Part shown: positions 12,167 through 22,819 of the stretch, piece by piece | Numbering within the stretch: position 1 is the first letter of the stretch | Layout: each line of letters begins with the position of its first letter | From: Rhodococcoides fascians NBRC 12155 = LMG 3623 | GTDB lineage: Bacteria > Actinomycetota > Actinomycetes > Mycobacteriales > Mycobacteriaceae | Assembly (NCBI RefSeq): GCF_001894785.1 | Contig: NZ_BCWW01000005.1 | Coordinates: 1-64,000, forward strand | DNA length: 64,000 nt | Direction: 5' to 3' | The notes under the pieces: model-generated | Told to the model about the DNA's origin: nothing | Databases searched by the model: none | What the model saw: the letters and a program-made list of their open reading frames with translations, nothing else | Translations under genes and position numbers: made by a program

Positions 12167-13882
12167 GTGGGTGAACACCGGAACTCAGGGCGCGGACGTT
12201 CCATAGCCGCCGGGCCCGTGATCGTCGTACTGACGATCGCGGTCCTGGTGGCAGCCGTGTTCGGATGGTTTGCGCTGCGTGATCGAATTTCGGATCAGGG
12301 GATCGAGGCAGCCGACACCTGCGTGGAGGGACCGGCCGTCCTCACCGTGGCGGCCGACCCGGACATCTCCGCCGCGATCGAACAGCTGGCAACACGATTC
12401 GACGCGACGGCCCCGGTAATTCGCGATCACTGTGTGACAGTAGAGGTTCGAGCCATCGCGTCCGATGCGGTGCGGGCGGCACTGAACTCCGGCGCCGACA
12501 ACTGGGATGTCGGTGCGCTCGGCGCTCGTCCGGGTCTGTGGATACCCCAGTCCTCGGCAGACGTCGAGGCCGTCGTCGACCGTGGAGCCATCGACGGTAC
12601 GCCGCGGCCTGTCGCATCGAGTCCGATCGTCCTCGCTGCACCGAGCGCGGTGGCCGACGCCGTCGTCGCTGCAGGCTCTAGCTGGGCAGATCTGATACGA
12701 CTGCAACGCAACCCGCAGGCTCTCGGACTCCCCGAGTGGGGTGGGCTTCGACTCGCCGTGCCGTCCGGCTCCGACACCGGCGCGAGCACTCTTGCGGTCA
12801 CGGCCATCGCGGCAGGCGTACGCGGTGACCCGACCACCGCACTCACCGTCGATGAGGCCTCCTCGACGCCACTGGTGTCGGCGATGTCGGAGTTGGCGGT
12901 GACCGATACCGGCGCTGCCGCAACCTCGGCCTCCACCACGTACGACGCCCTCGCGGCGCTCGAGAATGCTGCAGGCCCCGACGCCGCCGTCCACGCGGTC
13001 CCGGTCACCGAACAGCAACTCGCGTCGACCGATTCCTCGACGCTGACCGCCGTTCGCCCACAGGGTGCAACGCCTGTCGCCGATCATCCGGCGGTCGTGC
13101 TCTCCGGTGACGAGACCTCCACCCGAGCAGCCGCGGCATTCGTGGATTTCGTTCGTCAGCCCGACGGTACGCAGACACTCCTGGACGCGGGATTCAGCGT
13201 GGACGAGCCCCAGGACGCGGGCATCGTCGCCCCACCATCGGGGCCGGTTGCCGACGCTCTGCTCGCTGTGCTTCGCAATCCGGTTCTGCCCCGCCGTGCC
13301 ACTGTTCTACTCGACGTGTCCGAGTCGATGCGTACCACCGAAGGCGGTGCGACGCGGCTGCAGAACACCGTTCGCGCACTGAGCGAGCAGTTCCGACGAG
13401 TCCCCGACGCCACCGAACTCGGTCTGTGGAGTTTCAGCGAAGACCTGAACAACTCGCTGCCCTTCCGGGTGGATGTCCCGACCGGACCGATGACAGTTCC
13501 CGTCGGTACCACTCCGAGGCGCTCCGCCCTCGATGCGACCGCTGCGGCGTTGACGCCGGCAACCGGCTCGTTCACGTACGCGTCCGTCCTCGTCGCGTAT
13601 CTCGACGCCGTGGCCGGTTACGTCCCCGGCCGCGTCAATTCGGTCGTGCTGATCACGGACGGCCCGGACGACTCACCCTTGTCGGCGGACGAGCTACTCA
13701 CCGAACTGACATCGGCGTCCGATCCGGCGCGGCCGGTTGCGGTGAACATCGTGCGCATCGGCGACGACAGCCCTGCCCCCGTGTTCACCGACATCGCAGC
13801 TCCCACCGGCGGCACCGTGGACACGGTGCCGACATCGGATTCCCCAGACCTCCTCGATCGACTCGGAAAGTTGCTGTACTAG
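12167..13882 (+). CDS. Membrane-anchored protein with substrate-binding-like and VWA domains
   Basis: 571 aa. One N-terminal transmembrane segment (about 14-38, VIVVLTIAVLVAAVFGWFAL) is followed by an extracytoplasmic region resembling a periplasmic binding protein (about 55-370) and a C-terminal von Willebrand A domain (about 375-571). The VWA metal site starts with DVSESM (DxSxS), followed by the conserved Thr/Asp regions (LITDGPDDSPLS). The counterpart in M. tuberculosis is Rv1836c, next to glcB, whose function is unknown. The GTG start at 12167 is the only one giving the complete membrane anchor. The metallophosphoesterase gene begins three bases after the stop, so the two are coexpressed. 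Confidence 0.8.
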   Translation: MGEHRNSGRGRSIAAGPVIVVLTIAVLVAAVFGWFALRDRISDQGIEAADTCVEGPAVLTVAADPDISAAIEQLATRFDATAPVIRDHCVTVEVRAIASDAVRAALNSGADNWDVGALGARPGLWIPQSSADVEAVVDRGAIDGTPRPVASSPIVLAAPSAVADAVVAAGSSWADLIRLQRNPQALGLPEWGGLRLAVPSGSDTGASTLAVTAIAAGVRGDPTTALTVDEASSTPLVSAMSELAVTDTGAAATSASTTYDALAALENAAGPDAAVHAVPVTEQQLASTDSSTLTAVRPQGATPVADHPAVVLSGDETSTRAAAAFVDFVRQPDGTQTLLDAGFSVDEPQDAGIVAPPSGPVADALLAVLRNPVLPRRATVLLDVSESMRTTEGGATRLQNTVRALSEQFRRVPDATELGLWSFSEDLNNSLPFRVDVPTGPMTVPVGTTPRRSALDATAAALTPATGSFTYASVLVAYLDAVAGYVPGRVNSVVLITDGPDDSPLSADELLTELTSASDPARPVAVNIVRIGDDSPAPVFTDIAAPTGGTVDTVPTSDSPDLLDRLGKLLY

Positions 13883-13885
13883 AAC

Positions 13886-15025
13886 ATGTCTCGTGTACTT
13901 TTTGTCGGCGTCTTCCTACTCCTCGTCACCCTCTTCCTGCACTGGCGGTTTCTCTCCGTAACGAGGGCACCGGCACGTGTCGGACGCCCGGCAGATCTGT
14001 TGCTGATACTTCTGTGGTTGTGCGCGGTGGTCGGCTTCGGCAGCGGCGTCGAGTTCGATCCGTCCTGGGCCCGCGGCCCGGCTTTCGTCGGTCTGACCTG
14101 GTTGGCGGTGGTGTTGTATCTGTTCCTCGGCACGGTCCTCGTTGCTCTGATCTGCGCCGTCGTGCGGGTGATGTTCGCACTGTCGCATCGTGATTCGACT
14201 GCTGCTCGGCTGCGCATATCGAGGGTCGGCTCCGTTGTCGTGGCTCTCGTCAGCGTCGTCGCAGTGGGGTACGGCCTCGTCGAAGCCGCCTCGCCTCGTG
14301 TCACACGCACCCAGGTTGCGCTCGACCGGTTGCCGGCCGAATTCGACGGTCTGCGAGTGGCATTGGTGTCCGATATTCACGCCGGACCGTCTCGCGGTGC
14401 GGGCTTCGTGCGCACGGTCGTGGATTCGGTCAACGCGCAGCAGCCTGATGTCGTGCTGCTCGACGGCGATCTCATCGACGGGACAGTGGAGTTGGTCGGA
14501 GAAGACCTCGAGCCGCTGCGCGACCTCGAAGCCCCTCTCGGGGTCTTCGCTGTCAGCGGCAACCACGAGTTCTACGCGGGCGACGGCGGAGAGTGGCTCG
14601 ACTTCTGGTCGACCCTCGACATCGACGTGTTGCGCAACGAGCGCACGACGATCACCCGTGATGGCGTTGCCATCGATATCGCCGGCATCAACGACGCCAC
14701 TGCCCCGGAACCGTACGAACCGAATCTCGGCGCTGCGCTCGACGGCATCGACCCGGATCGCTTCGTGCTGTTGATGGCTCATCAGCCCAAGCAGGCTGTG
14801 GAGGCCTCCGAGCTGGGCGTGGACATGCAGGTGTCCGGACACACTCACGGCGGGCAGATCTGGCCGATCCGCTATCTGGTGCCGCTCCAGCAGCCCAGTG
14901 TCGAGGGGCTGGACACGATCGGTGACACCACGCTCTACACCACCCGCGGTGCAGGCGCGTGGGGTCCGCCGGTGCGCGTGGCAGCCCCGCCCGAGATCGC
15001 GATGCTCGAACTCACGCGGGGCTGA
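13886..15025 (+). CDS. Membrane-bound metallophosphoesterase
   Basis: 379 aa. Four or so N-terminal hydrophobic helices (about 1-140) anchor a calcineurin-like metallophosphoesterase domain. The full set of metal motifs is present: SDIHAG, GDLID, GNHEFY, AHQP and SGHTHGGQ. The domain order resembles YkuE/YaeI-type enzymes, which act on lipid-linked or membrane phosphate esters; the substrate here is unknown. ATG 13886 lies four bases after the preceding gene's TAG. It ends in a short convergent gap with gcvP. Confidence 0.85.
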   Translation: MSRVLFVGVFLLLVTLFLHWRFLSVTRAPARVGRPADLLLILLWLCAVVGFGSGVEFDPSWARGPAFVGLTWLAVVLYLFLGTVLVALICAVVRVMFALSHRDSTAARLRISRVGSVVVALVSVVAVGYGLVEAASPRVTRTQVALDRLPAEFDGLRVALVSDIHAGPSRGAGFVRTVVDSVNAQQPDVVLLDGDLIDGTVELVGEDLEPLRDLEAPLGVFAVSGNHEFYAGDGGEWLDFWSTLDIDVLRNERTTITRDGVAIDIAGINDATAPEPYEPNLGAALDGIDPDRFVLLMAHQPKQAVEASELGVDMQVSGHTHGGQIWPIRYLVPLQQPSVEGLDTIGDTTLYTTRGAGAWGPPVRVAAPPEIAMLELTRG

Positions 15026-15056
15026 CCATCTGCCCGTCCATCGGGCGAACAGCAGG

Positions 15057-17909
<2,853 letters not shown>

Positions 17910-17995
17910 GGTCTACTCCCAGGGGTCCCAAGACAAGGCGTCGGACGGCCGGGGCATACGCGCCGACCGCTCCTCCCCCTCTGTCGTGTGCTCGC

Positions 17996-18196
17996 TGACG
18001 CGTGCGCCTGAGAGATTCGGTAGAACACGGCGCGCTGACGTGCGCGCACCGGCACCTTTCCCCTTGGGCGGGTGGGTGCTCCCACCACTTTCCAGAGTTG
18101 TCGAAGCCCACACGGTCCGTGTGCCTGAGAGATTGACGGGGAGGTATTGCTCCTTCGGCGTCCGAGACTGGATGCCTCGGAACTCTCCCGCGCAGG
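17996..18196 (-). promoter_or_regulatory. Tandem glycine riboswitch upstream of gcvP
   Basis: Read on the minus strand, two aptamer-like units lie in the gcvP leader. The first (about 18196-18105) has GGGAGAG, GACGCCGAAGGAGCAA and the signature ATCTCTCAGGCACACGGAC. The second (about 18098-17996) has CAACTCTGGAAAG, CCCAAGGGG and again ATCTCTCAGGCGCACG. The repeated TCTCAGGC core plus the CCGAAGG loop are the hallmarks of the glycine (gcvT) riboswitch, which normally turns on glycine cleavage genes when glycine is high. The leader continues about 85 bases to the gcvP start; I see no clear terminator stem there, so control may be translational or through anti-SD pairing. Confidence 0.93.
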
Positions 18197-18212
18197 CGCG
18201 ACGGTGAGAAGT

Positions 18213-18890
18213 CTAGCCGGTCTTACGACTCGCGCGATTCTTGCGGCGGGACGCCAGTTCGTCTTCGGGGCTCGGCTGGCTCTCTCCGCCGTCTGCTCGC
18301 TCGGCCGGGAAGTCGGCGATGGTGCCGGTGAGCTCGCGCATCGCGCCGTTGACGGCGATACCGAAGACGCCCTGCCCGCCCTGCAGCAGGTCGACTACTT
18401 CCTCGGCCGACGTGCACTCGTAGACGGTGGTGCCGTCGGAGAACAGGGTGATGTTGGCGAGGTCGCCGACGCCACGCTGGCGCAGGTGATCCACGGCGAC
18501 GCGGATGTTCTGCAACGAGATTCCGGTGTCGAGTAGGCGCTTGACGATCTTGAGGACCAGCATGTCCTTGAACGAGTACAGCCGCTGGCTGCCCGAACCT
18601 GCTGCGCCTCGGATGGACGGTACGACCAGGCCCGTACGCGCCCAGTAGTCGAGTTGCCGATAGGTGATGCCGGCAATCTGGCACGCGCTGGGTACGCGAT
18701 ATCCGACGAGTTCGTCAGGGACCGAATCGTCGGGGAACAGGCCGGGTTGAATGTCCTGCGGCTGTGCGACAGGGCGATTCGACGCCTCGTCGGGGGTCTC
18801 GACCCGAGCATCGGCTGCGGACGCGTCCTCTGTCCGGCTTGCGGCGTCGGATTCTCGACTGCCGTGATGCTGCTGCGGCTGATCTCCCAC
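18213..18890 (-). CDS. MerR-family regulator (Rv1830-like)
   Basis: 225 aa. A disordered Ser/Asp/Gln-rich N-terminus (1-60) precedes a MerR winged helix starting at VGYRVPSACQIAGITYRQLDYWARTGLV (about 63-90), then a helical region and a DUF-like C-terminal domain (LFSDGTTVYECTSAEEVVDLLQGGQGVFGIAV) ending in a basic tail (SRRKNRASRK). It corresponds to M. tuberculosis Rv1830, reported to influence cell division. GTG 18890 is preceded by AGGGAG. The stop is only 17 bases from the riboswitch start, so the gcvP leader probably begins right at this gene's end. Effector not predictable from sequence. Confidence 0.85.
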   Translation of the reverse strand: MGDQPQQHHGSRESDAASRTEDASAADARVETPDEASNRPVAQPQDIQPGLFPDDSVPDELVGYRVPSACQIAGITYRQLDYWARTGLVVPSIRGAAGSGSQRLYSFKDMLVLKIVKRLLDTGISLQNIRVAVDHLRQRGVGDLANITLFSDGTTVYECTSAEEVVDLLQGGQGVFGIAVNGAMRELTGTIADFPAERADGGESQPSPEDELASRRKNRASRKTG

Positions 18891-18922
18891 TGACTGCTCC
18901 CTCTCGGATGTCTCACTGCGTT

Positions 18923-18947
18923 CGGATCCAGTCAGTACTGGGATCCG
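18923..18947 (-). other. Hairpin/inverted repeat in the MerR gene leader
   Basis: CGGATCC (18923-18929) and GGATCCG (18941-18947) form an inverted repeat that extends inward by AGT/ACT with one bulged G and a four-base loop. It lies 33 bases upstream of the MerR-gene start, so it could be a leader stem or an operator. Between 18948 and 19136 I see no further gene or motif. Confidence 0.35.
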
Positions 18948-19136
18948 TCCGAAGCGCGCCTGAACGCCTCGGTGTACTCGCGTGAAGTCATACCGTGTAC
19001 CAGGGCCAGACTACGCCTCGGCGGCAACCGAAGAGGCGTGAACTGCGTCGGTCCGGACTGCGCCGGCGATGAACTTCACTGGCACGAACGTTATGGGGGC
19101 GATCGACCAGATTCAACGCAACGCGCCGTAAACCTG

Positions 19137-19153
19137 AACCTAAAGTTGAGGTT
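19137..19153. promoter_or_regulatory. Candidate MerR-type operator
   Basis: AACCTAAAGTTGAGGTT is an interrupted palindrome (AACCT-AA---TT-AGGTT) typical in size and layout of MerR-family operators, with a further AACCTG half-site at 19131-19136 and GTTGAG at 19151-19156. It lies just after the stop of the bifunctional nuclease gene and about 250 bases upstream of the Rv1830-like MerR gene, with MerR genes on both sides. Which protein binds is inference. Confidence 0.45.
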
Positions 19154-19165
19154 GAGACTATTCCG

Positions 19166-19639
19166 TTACCCGTCGGTGGCCTTGAAGTCGTCCGGCGACA
19201 CCGATTCGAGGAATTCCTTGAACTTCTCCACCTCGTCCTCCCGCTCGTCCGGCATCAGCAGGCCGGCCTCGGCGAGCACAGGCTCCTCCGCATAGATCGG
19301 GACTCCGGCACGGAGCGCGATGGCAACCGAATCCGACGGCCTCGCCGACACGCGGATGTCCTTGTCGAATACGAGATCGGCGTAGAAGGTGCCTTCCTGG
19401 AGGTCCACGATGCGCACCTCCTTGAGCTCGTGCCCCAACGCAGAGATCAGGTTCTTCACCAGATCGTGCGTCAGCGGCCGAGCCGGCTGCACACCTTGCT
19501 GCTCCAAAGCTATTGCGGCAGCTTCGGTTTGGCCGATCCAAATCGGGAGGTACCTATCTCCGTCGGATTCACGCAGCAGCAACACGGGCTGGTTCTGCGG
19601 CTGTTCGACACGAATACCGACCACACGCATTTCACTCAT
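19166..19639 (-). CDS. Bifunctional nuclease-domain protein (DUF151)
   Basis: 157 aa of the BFN/DUF151 family (M. tuberculosis Rv1829). Diagnostic blocks: RVVGIRVEQPQNQPVLLLRE, YLPIWIGQTEAAAIALEQQG, PLTHDLVKNLISALG, VRIVDLQEGTFYADLVF and ARPSDSVAIALRAGVPIY, which together cover residues 4-120; an acidic C-terminal helix follows. Plant relatives have been reported to have DNase and RNase activity, but the bacterial role is unproven. I prefer ATG 19639 (behind GAGGTGG) because it gives the short MSEM leader as in relatives; GTG 19648 and ATG 19630 are alternatives. The gene sits between two MerR genes and is likely cotranscribed with ftsR. Confidence 0.85.
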   Translation of the reverse strand: MSEMRVVGIRVEQPQNQPVLLLRESDGDRYLPIWIGQTEAAAIALEQQGVQPARPLTHDLVKNLISALGHELKEVRIVDLQEGTFYADLVFDKDIRVSARPSDSVAIALRAGVPIYAEEPVLAEAGLLMPDEREDEVEKFKEFLESVSPDDFKATDG

Positions 19640-19736
19640 CGTGTCCACCTCACACCTCGAGAAATCTTCGCTGGTCGTCGCTGGTCCAGCTCACCAGAAC
19701 CGAGTCTATTGGAATCCGAACCGGCGCGAGCGAACC

Positions 19737-20474
19737 TCACCGGTCGAGCGCACCACGCACCGCTGCTTTGACCAGACACGTATGCAAGGTCAACGACAGA
19801 GCTGCCAATTCCCGGATCATCTCTTCGGCACGATCACGTGCACCGGCATCGCGCCCCTTGGCGACCGGCCCGGCGATCTGAGCGACGAGACCCGCTTCGC
19901 GGTCCGCCGCGAGCTTGAACGCACGGAGGTGACGAACCTCGAGCCCGAACTGCAACATCGCGTGCGCGGTACGAGCGAGCGTGACGGCACCGTCGTCGTA
20001 GAACCCGGCCTGCCCGGGAGTGATCAGACCGCTGCGCAGCAACTCGGTCAGGAAGGCGTCGTCGATGCCGGCCTGAGCCAGTAGATCTGCCTTGCTGATG
20101 CGGACCTCGCGATCGGGCAGGAACTCCTCCGGCGAGACTTCACCGGCCGCGATCGTCAACGACCGTGGGCGCTTGACCGAGGCGTCTGCTCTCTCGACGG
20201 TTGCAACGCCGTGGTCGATCGCTTCGAGTTGTTCCTTGATCACCTTCAGCGGTAGGTACTGATCACGCTGAGCGGTGAGCACGAACCGCAGCCGTTCGCA
20301 GTCCGCGATCGAGAAACGCCGATAGCCCGACGGAGTGCGCTCCGGAGAGATCAGACCCTCGGCTTCGAGGAATCTGATCTTCGAGATGGTCACGTCGGGA
20401 AAGTCGGGCCGGAGTCGATCGAGGACGGAGCCAATCGACATCCCCCCGCTGGACTGCTGCCCGACGGCGGTCAC
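19737..20474 (-). CDS. ftsR: MerR-family regulator FtsR-like (Rv1828-like)
   Basis: 245 aa with an N-terminal MerR winged helix (about 12-85: SIGSVLDRLRPDFPDVTISKIRFLEAEGL, then RTPSGYRRF wing) and a second, helical C-terminal domain (from ~125: RISKADLLAQAGIDDAFLTELLRSGLI) that itself resembles a HTH. This two-part layout matches Rv1828 and Corynebacterium FtsR, a MerR-type activator of ftsZ; I transfer the symbol on that basis. The GTG start overlaps the garA stop as GTGA, so it is coupled to garA. Confidence 0.85.
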   Translation of the reverse strand: MTAVGQQSSGGMSIGSVLDRLRPDFPDVTISKIRFLEAEGLISPERTPSGYRRFSIADCERLRFVLTAQRDQYLPLKVIKEQLEAIDHGVATVERADASVKRPRSLTIAAGEVSPEEFLPDREVRISKADLLAQAGIDDAFLTELLRSGLITPGQAGFYDDGAVTLARTAHAMLQFGLEVRHLRAFKLAADREAGLVAQIAGPVAKGRDAGARDRAEEMIRELAALSLTLHTCLVKAAVRGALDR

Positions 20475-20968
20475 TGGCTTCCTGCACCCGCAGACGACTC
20501 GCCGACTGCAGATCCATTGCCGCCACGGGGCCCGGTGAGGAAGACCAGACGGAACTTGCCGATCTGCACCTCGTCACCGTTGGCGAGCACGGCGGAGTCG
20601 ACCGGCTCGCGGTTGACGTAGGTGCCGTTGAGGCTGCCCACGTCGACGACCTGGAAGTCGTCCTCGTCCTGGCGGAACTCTGCATGTCGACGGCTCACGG
20701 TGACGTCGTCGAGGAAGATGTCGCTGTCGGGGTGACGACCGGCCGACGTGGTCGGCTGGTCGAGCAGGAATCGGGATCCGGCGTTGGGACCACGCTTGAC
20801 GACGAGCAGGGCAGCTCCGACAGGCAAGCCCTCGACACCCGATACCGGAGCTTCGGTGCTCTGGGCGGTAGCGGAGTTGTCCAGCTCCTGGAGGAAATCG
20901 GCGCGGAAGACCGAGGTGGTCTCGGCCGGCGACTCCCCGTAGTTGCTGTCGTTGTCGTTCTGGCTCAC
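20471..20968 (-). CDS. garA: FHA-domain metabolic regulator GarA/OdhI
   Basis: 165 aa. N-terminal phospho-acceptor motif ETTSVFR (Thr17/Thr18), then a forkhead-associated domain (about 55-145) with GRHPDSDIFLDD, SRRHAEF and GSLNGTYVN, the phosphothreonine-binding loops. In mycobacteria and corynebacteria GarA/OdhI is phosphorylated by PknB or PknG on this motif; the unphosphorylated form inhibits 2-oxoglutarate dehydrogenase and acts on glutamate enzymes. GTG 20968 is preceded by AAGGAG at six bases. This FHA protein is 35-60 residues longer at its Gly/Ser ends than the domain core. It lies directly upstream of ftsR. Confidence 0.95.
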   Translation of the reverse strand: MSQNDNDSNYGESPAETTSVFRADFLQELDNSATAQSTEAPVSGVEGLPVGAALLVVKRGPNAGSRFLLDQPTTSAGRHPDSDIFLDDVTVSRRHAEFRQDEDDFQVVDVGSLNGTYVNREPVDSAVLANGDEVQIGKFRLVFLTGPRGGNGSAVGESSAGAGSQ

Positions 20969-21197
20969 CGTTACTCCTTCTCAGTCCGTTGACCCGGGCA
21001 ACGATCACCTCGGGTAACGCAGTACATGGTCTTCACTTCTGGTTCTGCTGGCGTTCGGTGGTGCGTTTCGGTTCCTCGGTGCGTGGCGGACCACTCACCA
21101 TGCGCGACCTTCGCCCCGACAGGCTGTTCGCTCGGTGTCGACCGTACCCTGCGCGCCGAGGACCTGTGGTCGGTTGGCCGGTGTGTACGGCCCTTCG

Positions 21198-21602
21198 TCA
21201 CTCAGCTGTGATGAGAGCATATCCGGCGGCATCGAGCATCGGTGCCAGCGCCGCGTCCAATGCCTCCGAGGATGCGACCTCGAGCTCGATCAGCCACCCG
21301 CCGGTGTACGGTCCGGAGTTCACCTTCTCGGGTTCGGAATCCAGATCTTCGTTCACGGCAACGACTTTGGCCGTGAGAGGACTGAACACGTCGGACACGC
21401 TCTTGGTCGATTCCACTTCACCGAGAGAATCGCCCGCGGTGACGCTGTCACCGATCGCCGGAAGCTGAACGAACACGACGTCGCCCAACTGAATCTGGGC
21501 GTAGTCGGTGATACCGATTCGAACCGTCGCAGGCCCCGTCCGCTGCACCCACTCGTGCTCGGGGGTGTAAAGCAGATCAGCTGGTGTGTCGATGTCGCTC
21601 AA
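21198..21602 (-). CDS. gcvH: Glycine cleavage system H protein
   Basis: 134-aa lipoyl carrier that shuttles the aminomethyl group from GcvP to GcvT. YTPEHEW (12-18) is the usual start block and Lys67 in GEVESTKSVSDV is the lipoylation site. I place the start at TTG 21602: it gives the MSDI N-terminus of relatives and is preceded by GGAAGGG eight bases upstream; an in-frame ATG at 21620 would add six residues and put the ribosome site inside the coding region. About 230 bases without a confident gene separate it from garA, and DUF881 lies 41 bases upstream. Confidence 0.93.
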   Translation of the reverse strand: MSDIDTPADLLYTPEHEWVQRTGPATVRIGITDYAQIQLGDVVFVQLPAIGDSVTAGDSLGEVESTKSVSDVFSPLTAKVVAVNEDLDSEPEKVNSGPYTGGWLIELEVASSEALDAALAPMLDAAGYALITAE

Positions 21603-21643
21603 CGCGGCATTCCCTTCCATCGTGGCCCGGGGCGAGCGGGCGA

Positions 21644-22375
21644 TCAGTTTCCGGGCTGAGCGTATTGACGTGGGCGCGGATCTCGCAAGGCGGAGACCGT
21701 GACCTGGTCCGATCGCTCGACTCGCGAGCTCGCTCCGTTGCGAGCGACCGTGTCGATCACCCCTCCCGGAATGTTCAGTGCAGCTTCCAGAGTCGCCGGA
21801 TCTCCGATGGCAGTGAAGGTGTAAGGAGCGCGTAGTTCTCGGCCGTCCACCACGACTCGGCCGGCCGGTCCGGCCATCCACGAATCCACACCGATGCGGA
21901 CCGCGACCCCACCACCGTCGATCTGCAACGCCTCGGCACCGGCGGCCCGCAGCTCCTGCAACGCGTCGAGCAGAACCTCTGCTCCGACGCCGGCGTCGGT
22001 GTCGTCGATCGTCAACGTGACGCCGGGTCCTCGGGCCGCCACGGTGCCGATCTGAATGGACAACGCGGACAGTCGTTCCTGGGCTTCCCCCACCGCGGCG
22101 TCCGACCCTGAACCGGACTGCCGGAGGGTGGCGAGCGTGCCCTGAAGCGCGCTGATCTCGTCGCGGATCGACGCCTCGCGTCGCGTCAGTGAGTCCAACA
22201 CCACCAACAGGTCCTCGGGCCGCGAATTCTCCAGATTGCCCGACGTGCTCGTTTCGCGCACCTGTGTCGCGATTCCGATTCCGAGGGCACACATCAACAC
22301 GAGAGCGAGAATGCCGAACCACGTGCGCTGTCCACGTCGGGTGCGCCGACCGTGCCGTCCGGGGCCTGCGTTCAT
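21644..22375 (-). CDS. DUF881 membrane-anchored protein (Rv1825-like)
   Basis: 243 aa. A basic N-terminus (RHGRRTRRGQRTW) and one transmembrane helix (about 20-37) precede a coiled-coil (about 58-105, DSLTRREASIRDEISALQGTLATLRQ) and a DUF881 globular domain (GPGVTLTIDD, GAEVLLDALQELRAAGAEALQIDG). DUF881 proteins flank small basic protein genes in actinobacteria and are thought to be envelope or division associated, but the function is not established. It is separated by three bases from the small basic protein gene. Confidence 0.85.
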   Translation of the reverse strand: MNAGPGRHGRRTRRGQRTWFGILALVLMCALGIGIATQVRETSTSGNLENSRPEDLLVVLDSLTRREASIRDEISALQGTLATLRQSGSGSDAAVGEAQERLSALSIQIGTVAARGPGVTLTIDDTDAGVGAEVLLDALQELRAAGAEALQIDGGGVAVRIGVDSWMAGPAGRVVVDGRELRAPYTFTAIGDPATLEAALNIPGGVIDTVARNGASSRVERSDQVTVSALRDPRPRQYAQPGN

Positions 22376-22378
22376 CGG

Positions 22379-22819
22379 TCAGGCACCGAAAAGCCGTCGG
22401 CGCAACGCAGCGGCGTTGCCGAAGATACGTATACCGAGCACGACGACGATGGCGGTGGACAGTTGCGTTCCGACTCCGAGCTGGTCGCCGAGCCACACGA
22501 TGAGCGCCGCGACGAGGACGTTGAAGACGAACGACACGACGAACACCTTGGCGTCGAAAATGCCGTCGAGAAAGGCGCGCACGCCGCCGAACACTGCATC
22601 GATAGCGGCCACGACGGCGATCGGCAGGTAGGGGGCGACGACTGCTGGAACTCGAGGCCCGGCGACGAGACCGATCACGACTCCGACGACGAGCGCGACC
22701 AATGCTGCGAGCGCGAATCCGGCGCGGCCGGTCGCGGCGGGCTCGGTGCCGCCGGGCACCTCGGGACCGGGGCTGCCGGAGTCGGATGGCTCGACGTCCG
22801 GGACGTCACTCGCCGTCAT
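22379..22819 (-). CDS. sbp: Small basic protein family (DUF1290) membrane protein
   Basis: 146 aa. After an acidic, Pro/Gly-rich N-terminus (1-30) come three hydrophobic helices (about 35-55, 60-80 as PYLPIAVVAAIDAVFGGVRAFLDG, and 88-108) and a C-terminal RIFGNAAALRRRLFG segment. The DxxFGGxRAxLxGxFD block is diagnostic of DUF1290, which in many Gram-positives lies in the division/envelope clusters. ATG 22819 overlaps the upstream DUF881 stop (ATGA) and has a near perfect AAGGAGG ten bases upstream; the frame continues to 23122 but that part is the antisense-free overlap with DUF881. Confidence 0.87.
   Translation of the reverse strand: MTASDVPDVEPSDSGSPGPEVPGGTEPAATGRAGFALAALVALVVGVVIGLVAGPRVPAVVAPYLPIAVVAAIDAVFGGVRAFLDGIFDAKVFVVSFVFNVLVAALIVWLGDQLGVGTQLSTAIVVVLGIRIFGNAAALRRRLFGA

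Noticed and set aside
10021..12204. Long antisense open frame (727 codons) opposite glcB
   Set aside because: Typical GC-rich shadow of a real gene; composition is Arg/Val-rich and no domain is seen.
15032..15046. Terminator between the metallophosphoesterase and gcvP
   Set aside because: Only a 5-bp stem (GCCCG/CGGGC) with no T tract on either strand.
20971..21201. 76-codon minus-strand frame between gcvH and garA with a GTGA overlap
   Set aside because: Arg/Thr/His-rich composition and weaker third-position GC look like random GC-rich sequence; no homology recognised. The overlap with gcvH and the stop next to the garA ribosome site are intriguing but not enough.
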